This document shows positions 1-6,332 of a stretch of DNA of 10,573 bases, piece by piece. This DNA is from an uncultured Senegalimassilia sp. (GTDB lineage: Bacteria > Actinomycetota > Coriobacteriia > Coriobacteriales > Eggerthellaceae): contig CALEWN010000115.1 of assembly GCA_937925385.1 (NCBI GenBank), forward strand, positions 1-10,573, given 5' to 3'. Each line of letters opens with the position of its first letter. Position 1 is the stretch's first letter. Position numbers and translations under genes: made by a program. Under the pieces are notes generated by a model that was given only the letters and a program-made list of their open reading frames with translations, did no database searches and was not told where the DNA came from.

Positions 1-577
1 GTTTCGCCTGATAGTCCACGGCGGTTCCGGAGATGTCGAGCGCACCGTAGCTCGCGCGCTGATAGTAGGCGTGCAGGCTTTCGCAAGGGAACGCGGAGGC
101 GCCGCCGCCGTTGATGAGCGCATCGAGCGCCTCAAGCGTATCATCGTCGGCGAAGGAATAGTCCGGGAACGACACACGCAACGCCAGCACACGCCCGGCG
201 CCGACCGTGGTCATACCGCTTTTCCAGGTTGAAGGAACCACGGAGCGCAGCGAGAACATGTCCGCGCCCTGACCGAGCGCCGCCGCTTGCCGAGCCAGGG
301 CCTGCTGCGTCAGATCGGCGGACAGCTGCGCATGGTCGAGACGCTCGGCAACCTGGACGCGCTCGTCGAGCGAACCATCCGCACGGTAGCTTTCAACTTG
401 ATCCTGGGTAGGGACGCACGGCGAGCCTTGGTCGCCGGCACCGGCGGCATCAACGGCAAACGCCCAAGTAGGCGCAGTCGCGAAGGCCAGGGCCAATGCG
501 ATGGCCGCAACCGCCCTAGAAGCGATGACCTTCACCTGATGCACGAGGGCATCAACGATCGACGATTGATTGCTCAT
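1..577 (-). CDS. Secreted M6-like (immune inhibitor A type) metalloprotease-domain protein, 5' part only
   Basis: An ORF opens with ATG at 577-575 and stays open for 192 codons to the left edge, so the C-terminus is missing. An AAGGA ribosome site lies just upstream. The N-terminus is a clear secretion signal: basic residues K16 and R21, a hydrophobic run of about 20 residues (AVAAIALALAFATAPTWAFA), and a likely cleavage after A39-F40-A41. After roughly 70 variable residues comes a block containing VLALRVSFPDYSF, DTLEALDALINGGG, FPCESLHAYYQRASYG and LDISGTAVDY. I recognise this as the conserved N-terminal part of M6-family metalloprotease domains (FPD.., ESL..YY.R.SYG.LDISG). The zinc motif HExxH would lie further downstream, outside the window, so catalytic activity cannot be judged. 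The family is exported and degrades proteins outside the cell. The gene has its own promoter at 756-784. The family call is from memory of the motif; export is well supported. Confidence 0.75.
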   Translation of the reverse strand, partial: MSNQSSIVDALVHQVKVIASRAVAAIALALAFATAPTWAFAVDAAGAGDQGSPCVPTQDQVESYRADGSLDERVQVAERLDHAQLSADLTQQALARQAAALGQGADMFSLRSVVPSTWKSGMTTVGAGRVLALRVSFPDYSFADDDTLEALDALINGGGASAFPCESLHAYYQRASYGALDISGTAVDYQAK

Positions 578-693
578 GCGGTTCCTTTCGCAAGGGAGGG
601 ACCCGTCATCCGCCTGCCGGTTCGCGCCTTACGGAGCTTGAGAGTAAAACGAAAACGGAAGCGAACAGGGGACGGAGGGCGTGTTCGCAAGGT

Positions 694-731
694 ATAAAGA
701 GAGCGGCTGCTGCCAAACGCAACAACCGCCC
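694..731 (-). terminator. Terminator-like stem-loop in the leader of the M6-like gene (or gpsA terminator)
   Basis: On the minus strand GCGGTTGTTGC (729-719) can pair with GCAGCAGCCGC (713-703) around the five-base loop GTTTG. All 11 positions pair, two as G-U. The stem extends two more pairs outward (730-731 with 702-701). It is followed by a moderately U-rich tail, UCUUUAU (700-694). It sits about 20 nt downstream of the predicted start from the 756-784 promoter. It could end gpsA transcripts, or act as a conditional attenuator or 5' stabilising hairpin for the protease mRNA. Confidence 0.45.
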
Positions 732-755
732 ATCGGTAAAACGATATCAAATTTA

Positions 756-784
756 ACTATACAGCCCTGGGAGGCCCCGGTCAA
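756..784 (-). promoter_or_regulatory. Sigma-70-type promoter for the M6-like protease gene
   Basis: On the minus strand TTGACC (784-779) and TATAGT (761-756) are separated by exactly 17 bases. Each hexamer matches the -35/-10 consensus at 5 of 6 positions. The -35 box begins 2 bases past the gpsA stop codon. The predicted start of transcription is near 749, giving a leader of about 170 nt before the ATG at 577. This is the best promoter in the window. Confidence 0.75.
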
Positions 785-786
785 AC

Positions 787-1800
787 CTACAGTCCGTAAA
801 ACTCCGTCGTCAAGGGCCTTGCGAACAGGTCCTTCGCCGCGGCTTTCGGGTCGGCGCCTTCCCACACCACGCTGCGCACCACATCGGTGATGGGCAGCTC
901 GACGCCGTAGGCCTCCGACAGCGTTTTCAGGGTTTTGCACGCCAGCGCACCTTCAACGACCATGTGAGTACGCTCGCGATACGCGTCAAGCGTGCCGCCC
1001 TTCGCCAGCTCCACACCGAACGAGCGGTTACGCGAATGCTCAGAGGTACACGTGGCAATCAGGTCGCCCGCACCAGCCAGGCCCATGCACGTGATGGCTT
1101 GCCCGCCGCACTTCACCGTCAGGCGGCTCATCTCGGCCAGGCCGCGCGTCATAAGCATGGCAGCCGTGTTGTCGCCGTAGCCCAAGCCGTACGCCACGCC
1201 CACGGCAATGGCGATGACGTTCTTGAACGCGGCGCACAACTCCACGCCCGTGACGTCGTCGCTGGTATAGGTACGGAACGTCGGCGAGGCGAACAGGTCG
1301 CGGAACATCACCGCCGTGTCCTGACCCGATGAGGCGATGACGGTGCCCGCAGGCTTCGCCTTGATGACCTCCTCGGCATGGTTGGGGCCCGAAAGCACCG
1401 CCAGGCGATCCTTGTTGCCCAGCTCGGACTCGAACACGCCCACGGGCAAGTAGCCGCTTTCGGCTTCCACGCCCTTCGAGCAGATGATGATGGGGAACTG
1501 GTCATCCACCACATCGGACAGGGCGCGCGCCACGCCGCGCAGCAGGTTCGAGGGCGTCACGATGACGGCGGCCTTCGCGCGCAGCAGCGCATCGCGGTAC
1601 GAGGTGGTGGCCACGATGTTATCGGACAGCTTCGCATCCGAAAGGTAACGCGGATTGACGTGCTCGTGGTTGATGCCGTGCACCACCGAATCCTTGCGCG
1701 CCCACAGGCTCACGTTATGCCCGTTGAGGGCCAGCGTCTGCGCCAGCGCGGTTCCCCACGAACCGGCGCCGATGACTGCAACCTTCATGTCGTCGTCCAC
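787..1800 (-). CDS. gpsA: Glycerol-3-phosphate dehydrogenase [NAD(P)+]
   Basis: This cytoplasmic enzyme reduces dihydroxyacetone phosphate to sn-glycerol-3-phosphate, the backbone of phospholipids. The 337-residue product has the family's normal length. Visible motifs are the N-terminal dinucleotide-binding loop GAGSWGTALA (11-20), SKGVEAESG (108-116), LSGPNHAEE (136-144), the catalytic-lysine segment ELCAAFKNVIAIAVG (K193), and the substrate-binding GLAGAGDL with SRNRSFG (240-262). The start is uncertain. The longest form begins with GTG at 1800, 5 nt after the plsY stop, with AAGGA only 2 nt away. An ATG at 1788 gives MKVAVIGAGSWG, the more typical N-terminus, but its nearest AAGGA is about 14 nt away. 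It is the last gene of the DUF512-der-plsY-gpsA unit, directly after the acyltransferase PlsY that uses its product. Confidence 0.96.
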   Translation of the reverse strand: MDDDMKVAVIGAGSWGTALAQTLALNGHNVSLWARKDSVVHGINHEHVNPRYLSDAKLSDNIVATTSYRDALLRAKAAVIVTPSNLLRGVARALSDVVDDQFPIIICSKGVEAESGYLPVGVFESELGNKDRLAVLSGPNHAEEVIKAKPAGTVIASSGQDTAVMFRDLFASPTFRTYTSDDVTGVELCAAFKNVIAIAVGVAYGLGYGDNTAAMLMTRGLAEMSRLTVKCGGQAITCMGLAGAGDLIATCTSEHSRNRSFGVELAKGGTLDAYRERTHMVVEGALACKTLKTLSEAYGVELPITDVVRSVVWEGADPKAAAKDLFARPLTTEFYGL

Positions 1801-1805
1801 TTTCC

Positions 1806-2470
1806 TTACGCTTCCTTATCCTTTTTCCCGATACGGCGCTCGTTGCCGGCGCGCAGACGCGCGATGTTCTCGCGATGCGCCCATACCACCGTCAGCGCCG
1901 CCACCGTGGTGCACACCCACGCTGCCGGCGCGAACGTGGCGTACAGGAAGTAGTACGCGGCGAACAGCGGGCATGCCGCCGCGGCGGCGATGGAGCCCGC
2001 CGACACGTACTTGGTGGCAAGCACCAACACGGCGAAAATGGCCAGCTCAAGGCATGCGCCCTGCCAGCCGAACGTCACGAACAGGCAGCCGACGGCCACG
2101 GCGATGCCCTTGCCGCCCTTGAATCCCAGCCAGGGGCTGAAGATGTGCCCCCACACGCAGCCGAGGAAGGCCACCGTAACGAAGTCGTCGTAGCCGATCA
2201 CATGACCCGACAGCGACATGCCGCCACCGAACATGGCCGCAGCCGCAGCCGCGATCAGGCCGGATACGATGCCCTTGCCGAAATCAAGCACGAACACGGC
2301 GCTGCCGCCAACTTTGCCCATGGTACGCATGGCGTTGGTGGTGCCGATATTGCCCGAGCCGTGCTCGCGGATGTCGGTGTGGTAGAACACCTTCGAGATG
2401 ATGACGCCCCAGGGGATGGACCCGAGCAAGAAAGAGATGACGAAAACCCCTAATGAACCAGCAGTTCCAC
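1806..2470 (-). CDS. plsY: Glycerol-3-phosphate acyltransferase PlsY, apparently frameshifted near its start
   Basis: PlsY is a membrane enzyme that transfers an acyl group from acyl-phosphate (made by PlsX, not seen here) to glycerol-3-phosphate, giving lysophosphatidate. The three conserved cytoplasmic motifs are present: HGSGNIGTTN, LDFGKGI and GHIFSPWLGFKGGKG. The C-terminus ends with HRENIARLRAGNE. Between them lie several hydrophobic segments. The main reading frame (stop at 1806-1808) runs upstream into der without any plausible ATG, GTG or TTG at the expected place. The only in-frame candidate nearby is TTG at 2429, which would remove half of the first membrane segment and has no ribosome site. 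In the neighbouring frame a GTG at 2470 sits 9 nt after AGGGA and encodes MELLVH, then hits TAG at 2452-2450. One extra base near 2452 would fuse this to GVFVISFLLGSIPWG, giving a normal PlsY of about 221 residues. I annotate that corrected span. The uncorrected frame begins no later than about 2450. Confidence 0.85.
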
Positions 2471-2484
2471 AGCGGATCTTCCCT
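2468..2484 (-). promoter_or_regulatory. Ribosome binding site and GTG that decide the plsY start
   Basis: AGGGA (2484-2480) overlaps the der stop codon and is followed 9 nt later by GTG (2470-2468). The placement suits translational coupling of plsY to der. It points to GTG at 2470 as the natural start even though the frame closes after six codons in this sequence. Confidence 0.5.
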
Positions 2485-3799
2485 AATCTTTCTTCTTGAA
2501 CTTCATACTGATGGGGGTGCCCGTCAGGTCGAACGACTTTCGCAGGCGATTCTCCAGGAAGCGCTCGTAGTTGTCGTTGACCAGGTCGGGGCGGTTCACG
2601 AAGAACGTGAACTGCGGCGGGCACGTTGCCGTTTGCGTGACGTACTTCATGCGCAGGATAGCCTTGCCCTTCGACACGGTGTGACCGCCCTCGCGAATCT
2701 CGCCCAGCCAGACGTTGAGCTGGTTGGTGGGGATGTTCTTGCAGAAGTTCTCGTAGGCGACGTCGACGGCCTCCCAGATGCGATGGACGGATTTGCCCGT
2801 GAGCGCGCAGGTGGCCACAACGGGGGCATAGCCCACGAACGTCATGCGGTCGGTGATCTTCTCGCGAACCTCGGCCTTGGCGTCGGGACCCTCCACCAGG
2901 TCCCACTTGTTCAGCACGATGACCATGGCGCACTGGCGGTCAGCGGCGAAGCCGGCCACGCGCTGGTCCTGGTCGGTCAGGCCGATGGAGCCGTCGATGA
3001 CCAGGATCGCCACGTCGGCGCGGTCGATGGCGCGCATGGCGCGCACGAAGCCGTAGTACTCCACGTCCTCGTCGATCTTGCTCTTCTGGCGCAGGCCGGC
3101 GGTGTCGACGATGGTGTAGCGCTGACCGTCGTGCTCGATGACGGTGTCGATGGCGTCGCGCGTGGTGCCGGCGACGTTGGACACGATGGAGCGGTCATCC
3201 GAGGTCAGACGATTGGTCAGCGAAGACTTGCCGGCGTTGGGGCGGCCGATGATGGCGATGTTGATGCCGCCGTCCTCCTCCTCGTCGTCGGCCGTCTCGA
3301 CCTTCTTCAGGTCCTCCACCACGGCGTCGAGCAGGTCGCCCGTGCCGTTGCCGTGCAGCGAGGAGACCGACCACGGATCGCCCAGGCCCAGCTGGTAGAA
3401 CTCCCAGATCTGGTCCATGGTATCGGGGTTGTCCATTTTGTTCACCACCAGATACACCGGCTTGGAGGTCTTGCGCAGCACGCGCGCCACCTCCTCGTCG
3501 TCGGCGTTGATGCCAGTGCGGCCGTCGACGATGAACACGATGACGTCTGCCTCGTTCACGCCGGCGAACGCCTGCGTGCGGATGGAGCTTTGGAACGCGT
3601 CGTCGTCGCCCATCTCGATACCGCCGGTGTCGATGAGCTTGAACTGAACGCCGTTCCAGTCGGCGATGTGGTACGAACGGTCGCGGGTGACGCCGCGCAT
3701 CTCGTGCACGATGGCCTCGTCGGCCTGGGCAATGCGGTTAACGAAGGTGGACTTGCCGACGTTCGGCCGTCCAACAACCGCCACAATGGGCAGAGCCAT
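2483..3799 (-). CDS. der: Ribosome biogenesis GTPase Der (EngA)
   Basis: Der is an essential double GTPase that binds the maturing 50S ribosomal subunit in the cytoplasm. The 438 residues show the family's full layout. The first G domain has GRPNVGKST (10-18), DTGG (57-60) and NKMD (120-123). An acidic linker DDEEEDGG (171-178) follows. The second G domain has GRPNAGKSS (185-193), DTAG (232-235) and NKWD (297-300). A C-terminal KH-like domain ends in a lysine-rich tail, KFKKKD. The ATG at 3799 is supported by AAAAGGA 6 nt upstream. The gene lies 45 nt downstream of the DUF512 gene and its stop overlaps the presumed plsY ribosome site, so it is very likely co-transcribed with both. No anomaly is visible. 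Confidence 0.97.
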   Translation of the reverse strand: MALPIVAVVGRPNVGKSTFVNRIAQADEAIVHEMRGVTRDRSYHIADWNGVQFKLIDTGGIEMGDDDAFQSSIRTQAFAGVNEADVIVFIVDGRTGINADDEEVARVLRKTSKPVYLVVNKMDNPDTMDQIWEFYQLGLGDPWSVSSLHGNGTGDLLDAVVEDLKKVETADDEEEDGGINIAIIGRPNAGKSSLTNRLTSDDRSIVSNVAGTTRDAIDTVIEHDGQRYTIVDTAGLRQKSKIDEDVEYYGFVRAMRAIDRADVAILVIDGSIGLTDQDQRVAGFAADRQCAMVIVLNKWDLVEGPDAKAEVREKITDRMTFVGYAPVVATCALTGKSVHRIWEAVDVAYENFCKNIPTNQLNVWLGEIREGGHTVSKGKAILRMKYVTQTATCPPQFTFFVNRPDLVNDNYERFLENRLRKSFDLTGTPISMKFKKKD

Positions 3800-3844
3800 A
3801 TCAAATCCTTTTCGGTTGAGGAAAATACTACGTTTGCGGCGCCG

Positions 3845-5263
3845 CTATGCGCGCGCCAGTTCGACGAGTTCCGGCAAGAACCCAGTCGCGTTACAGGATA
3901 CCACGCTCACGGGCACGCCCGCCGCCTTCCCCATATCCTCCAACGTTGCGTCATCGAGCGTGACGCCGTCGTCGTTGAAGATGACCTTGGGGACCACGTA
4001 CGTCCAGCCCGGATGCTCGGCCGCGTCGGCGCGGATGGCCTCGGCGATGTCGCAGCTGCACAACAGCCCCGTGACGTCGACGTTCCCGCCGAAGAATCGG
4101 TTCTCCACGAACAGCGGCTCCACCACCCCGGCAAGCGGGCCGCGCGAGAACAGGGGGCGGAAGAAATGCGGCGTGGCCATGCCGGCGATGTAGCGCACGC
4201 GCATGCCCGCCTGCTGCAGCGCTTGCGCTGCTTGCGCGTCAAGCCCGGCAGCTTCCGCCGCTTCCCAATCGTCCACGAACGAGCGGATGATGCCCACGCC
4301 GTCCTCGAACATGCCGAAATCGCCGTAGTGCTCGGTGGGCGGGAGGTTCTCCAGCAGCTCATCGCCGTAGGCGTTGCAGTAGAACTCGTCGGCGGCGAAG
4401 GCCCACAGATGCCCGCGTTCGGCAAGGGCGCGCTGTTGAGCAGGCACGATAGCATCCATGGCGGCACGGGCGGCCACCGGGTCGTTGAAGCTTTTCGTGA
4501 AGCACGTCTGGTGCTTGGTGAAGCCCAGCGGCACGATGCAGATATCCAGGATGCCCGGGCGCGCGTACGCCCAGTCGAGCGTCTCGCGCAGCGCGTCGCC
4601 GTCGTTCTCGTCGGGCATGAGCACGATCTGCGCGTGGAACTCGATGCCGGCGGCAAGCAAGCGGTCCATCACCTCGATGCCGTGCTGGGCATGCCGGCCG
4701 ATGATGCGGCGGCGAACCTCGGGGTTGGATGCGTGCAGGGAAACGCGCAGCGGGCTGATGTGCTGCTCGATGATGCGCGCCTCGTCCTCGGCAGACAAGT
4801 TGGTGAACGTGACGAACGTTCCGGACAGGAAGCTGAGGCGGAAGTCGTCGTCGCGCAGGCTCAGCGACGGGCGCATGTCGTCGGGCAGCTGGCGCATGAA
4901 GCAGAAGATGCAGGCATTGCGGCACAGCTTGACGCCGTCGAACACCACACCGGAAAACTCGAAGCCCCACTCCTCGCCTTCGTAGCGTTCAAGCTCCACC
5001 TCGCCGGAGTCGCCGTCGGTGTCGATGTATCCGAGGGTGATCACGTCGTCGGCGGTAAGCCAACGCCAGTCGATCATGTCGCGCACAGGCTGGCCGTCCA
5101 CGCTGGTGATGATGCAGCCCGGCGTGAAGCCCGCATCGTCGGCAGGGCTTTCGGGCAGCACGGATTCGATGACGGCCTTCGGAGGCTCGGGAGCGCGGCG
5201 CTTGCGACGGCCCGCTGGCTGCGCAGCCTGCTTCGCCACATCCTGAGGAGGATAAATGCCCAC
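3845..5263 (-). CDS. PDZ / radical SAM / DUF512 protein of unknown function
   Basis: The 472-residue product begins with a basic, probably disordered stretch (GRRKRR at 18-23). A PDZ-like module follows at about 30-95 (SVLPESPADDAGFTPGCIITSVDGQPV). Next comes a radical SAM-like segment with KLCRNACIFCFM, a CX3CX2C cluster (C114, C118, C121) able to bind a 4Fe-4S centre with S-adenosylmethionine. The C-terminal half, with GGNVDVTGLLCSCDI and NDDGVTLDD, matches what I know as DUF512. Genes of this type are repeatedly found next to der in Gram-positive bacteria, which hints at a role in ribosome maturation or RNA/protein modification. The substrate is not established. The start is GTG at 5263, with AAAGG about 10 nt upstream; no better in-frame start is visible. 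It is the first gene of the unit leading to der, plsY and gpsA. Confidence 0.92.
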   Translation of the reverse strand: MGIYPPQDVAKQAAQPAGRRKRRAPEPPKAVIESVLPESPADDAGFTPGCIITSVDGQPVRDMIDWRWLTADDVITLGYIDTDGDSGEVELERYEGEEWGFEFSGVVFDGVKLCRNACIFCFMRQLPDDMRPSLSLRDDDFRLSFLSGTFVTFTNLSAEDEARIIEQHISPLRVSLHASNPEVRRRIIGRHAQHGIEVMDRLLAAGIEFHAQIVLMPDENDGDALRETLDWAYARPGILDICIVPLGFTKHQTCFTKSFNDPVAARAAMDAIVPAQQRALAERGHLWAFAADEFYCNAYGDELLENLPPTEHYGDFGMFEDGVGIIRSFVDDWEAAEAAGLDAQAAQALQQAGMRVRYIAGMATPHFFRPLFSRGPLAGVVEPLFVENRFFGGNVDVTGLLCSCDIAEAIRADAAEHPGWTYVVPKVIFNDDGVTLDDATLEDMGKAAGVPVSVVSCNATGFLPELVELARA

Positions 5264-5293
5264 GTCAACACCGCCTTTCCGCTTCCGTTCGCC

Positions 5294-5331
5294 GATATGC
5301 CTTTGATTTTTCGCAGCATATCATGGTAGCA
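5294..5331 (-). promoter_or_regulatory. Possible extended -10 promoter with overlapping inverted repeat, upstream of the DUF512-der-plsY-gpsA unit
   Basis: On the minus strand TGC-TACCAT (5331-5323) resembles an extended -10 element (TGn plus a hexamer keeping T1, A2, A5 and T6). No good -35 box is seen. Overlapping its downstream edge are perfect 7-nt inverted arms, GATATGC and GCATATC (5322-5316 and 5300-5294), 15 nt apart. They could form an operator or a hairpin at the very 5' end of the mRNA. The promoter assignment is weak. The arms are directly visible. Confidence 0.35.
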
Positions 5332-5370
5332 TGCCGCGGCCATCAAGACGCACGGCAGGAACGCGGCGCG

Positions 5371-5394
5371 AAAAATCAGCGCAACTGGGCTGAT
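5371..5394 (-). terminator. Short intrinsic terminator after the LytTR gene
   Basis: Two bases past the TAG of the regulator, ATCAGC (5394-5389) pairs with GCTGAT (5380-5375) around an 8-nt loop and is followed by TTTT (5374-5371). The stem is only 6 bp, so it is a weak terminator. Its position directly after the stop supports the call. Confidence 0.45.
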
Positions 5395-5396
5395 GG

Positions 5397-6125
5397 CTAC
5401 GAAACGGAAAACGACATGAGGGCGTCGCGGACGGTGCGGTACTGGCGCTGGCTGACGGGCACGGCCTCGTCGCTGTCCATGACCAGCCCATCGGCGGATG
5501 CCTGGACGACATGCTCCATGTTCGCCAGATAGCTTTTGTGGCAGCGCACGAAGCTGCCGGGCAGCTGCTGCTCAAGCTCGGACAAGGCCGCGTACGATTC
5601 CAGCAAGCGCTTATCCGAAAGCCTGACCAGCACCTTTCGCCCCATGCTCTTCACATACACCACGTCAACGGGGTCCACGATGTGCACGGTCCCATTGGAT
5701 CGCAACGCAAGCGGGTTTGCCGCGCGATGGCCGAGCAGGCCGAACAGCTTGTCCAAGGCGTTGCGCGCCTCGGTGGGCGAATAGGGAGCCAGCAGCAGAT
5801 ACTGATGGTCGGTGCCGTACACCGCCGAAGTGTAGGCGGCACGCGTGGTGCAATACACGGTCAGCGGAAGGATGCCGCGGTCCTGCAGCCCGCGCACCAA
5901 CGCGATGCCGGCTCGCTCGTCGGGATCGCACGTCGGAAAAGCACCGGGAGCGTCCACGGGAGCGAACATCGCATCGATGCGCGGACTCTGCGAGATGCGC
6001 TTGCGCACCTGGGAAAACGTACAGCTCTCCAGCTGGATCGCGCCGGCGCAGGGATGTTGCTCGATAAGCGTACGCAGCGCAGCGGCCTCGGGCACGGCAT
6101 CTTCGACGAGCAATATCCTGCACAT
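5397..6125 (-). CDS. LytTR-family transcriptional regulator with a degenerate receiver domain
   Basis: The product has 242 residues. The first ~125 fold like a response-regulator receiver: MCRILLVEDA with the acidic pair E8-D9, and a C-terminal part YLLLAPYSPTEARNALDKLF. The phosphoacceptor aspartate, expected where MFAPVDAPG (53-61) aligns with the usual VFLDxxxPG, is replaced by P56. The conserved lysine of the LLKP motif is A113. Phosphorylation control is therefore unlikely. Residues ~137-238 form a LytTR DNA-binding domain with the hallmark FVRCHKSYLANM (182-193) and VPVSQRQY. LytTR regulators usually bind paired direct repeats. I chose ATG at 6125 because GGAGG lies 8 nt upstream and the receiver begins at once. 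An in-frame ATG at 6191 would add 22 residues but has no convincing ribosome site. No histidine kinase gene is adjacent in this window. It stands alone between two terminators. Confidence 0.9.
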   Translation of the reverse strand: MCRILLVEDAVPEAAALRTLIEQHPCAGAIQLESCTFSQVRKRISQSPRIDAMFAPVDAPGAFPTCDPDERAGIALVRGLQDRGILPLTVYCTTRAAYTSAVYGTDHQYLLLAPYSPTEARNALDKLFGLLGHRAANPLALRSNGTVHIVDPVDVVYVKSMGRKVLVRLSDKRLLESYAALSELEQQLPGSFVRCHKSYLANMEHVVQASADGLVMDSDEAVPVSQRQYRTVRDALMSFSVS

Positions 6126-6133
6126 GGTGGCAA

Positions 6134-6138
6134 CCTCC
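6134..6138 (-). promoter_or_regulatory. Strong ribosome binding site fixing the LytTR regulator start
   Basis: GGAGG on the minus strand lies 8 nt before the ATG at 6125. It is stronger than anything before the alternative ATG at 6191, so it decides the start. Confidence 0.7.
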
Positions 6139-6218
6139 GCATCACGTTCGCGCCCCGGCGCGTTCGCGGCACCGGTTCGGCTTCGTTTCATGCTTCAAGG
6201 CTAACCCGGTTTTCGCGA

Positions 6219-6238
6219 GATTTGTTGCACAACAAATC
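6219..6238. promoter_or_regulatory. 20-bp palindromic operator candidate upstream of the LytTR regulator
   Basis: The 9-nt arms GATTTGTTG (6219-6227) and CAACAAATC (6230-6238) are perfect inverted complements separated by two bases (CA). The site is A/T-rich inside GC-rich DNA. It lies 93 bp before the regulator's start codon and 26 bp past the ispH terminator, which is where a promoter for the regulator would be expected. No convincing -35/-10 pair is visible around it. A symmetrical site suggests a dimeric helix-turn-helix regulator. LytTR proteins normally bind direct repeats, so simple self-regulation is not the obvious reading. Confidence 0.6.
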
Positions 6239-6264
6239 GCCCCGTTTCCACACCGCCCGAACAC

Positions 6265-6312
6265 AAAACCGTCCCCGCCCTCACATGCCGGAACATGCAC
6301 GGACGGGGACGG
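6265..6312 (-). terminator. Strong intrinsic terminator of ispH
   Basis: On the minus strand CCGTCCCCG (6312-6304) pairs perfectly with CGGGGACGG (6277-6269) and is followed by TTTT (6268-6265) and then GTGTT. It starts 20 nt after the ispH stop codon. The apical part of about 26 nt holds a CATG/CATG pairing. The U-tract is on one side only, so it is directional. Confidence 0.85.
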
Positions 6313-6332
6313 CTCACATGGGGTTATGTTCG

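Noticed and set aside
287..697. Plus-strand open frame opposite the M6-like gene start
   Set aside because: The minus-strand frame has a signal peptide, ribosome site, promoter and family motifs. The plus-strand product is arginine-rich and meaningless.
2471..2933. Upstream extension of the plsY frame into der (to an ATG at 2933)
   Set aside because: The added residues are a shifted-frame translation of the Der C-terminus, rich in R/H/G/P. A real PlsY starts at its first membrane helix.
2453..5329. 958-codon open frame on the plus strand, antisense to plsY start, der and DUF512
   Set aside because: It mirrors the codon periodicity of two certain genes. Its composition is the H/D/V/R/A-rich pattern typical of antisense frames in GC-rich DNA, and it has no recognisable domain.
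6126..6191. Longer LytTR regulator start at ATG 6191
   Set aside because: No ribosome site precedes it, and the extra 22 residues are basic and unlike a receiver N-terminus. GGAGG before ATG 6125 is far better.
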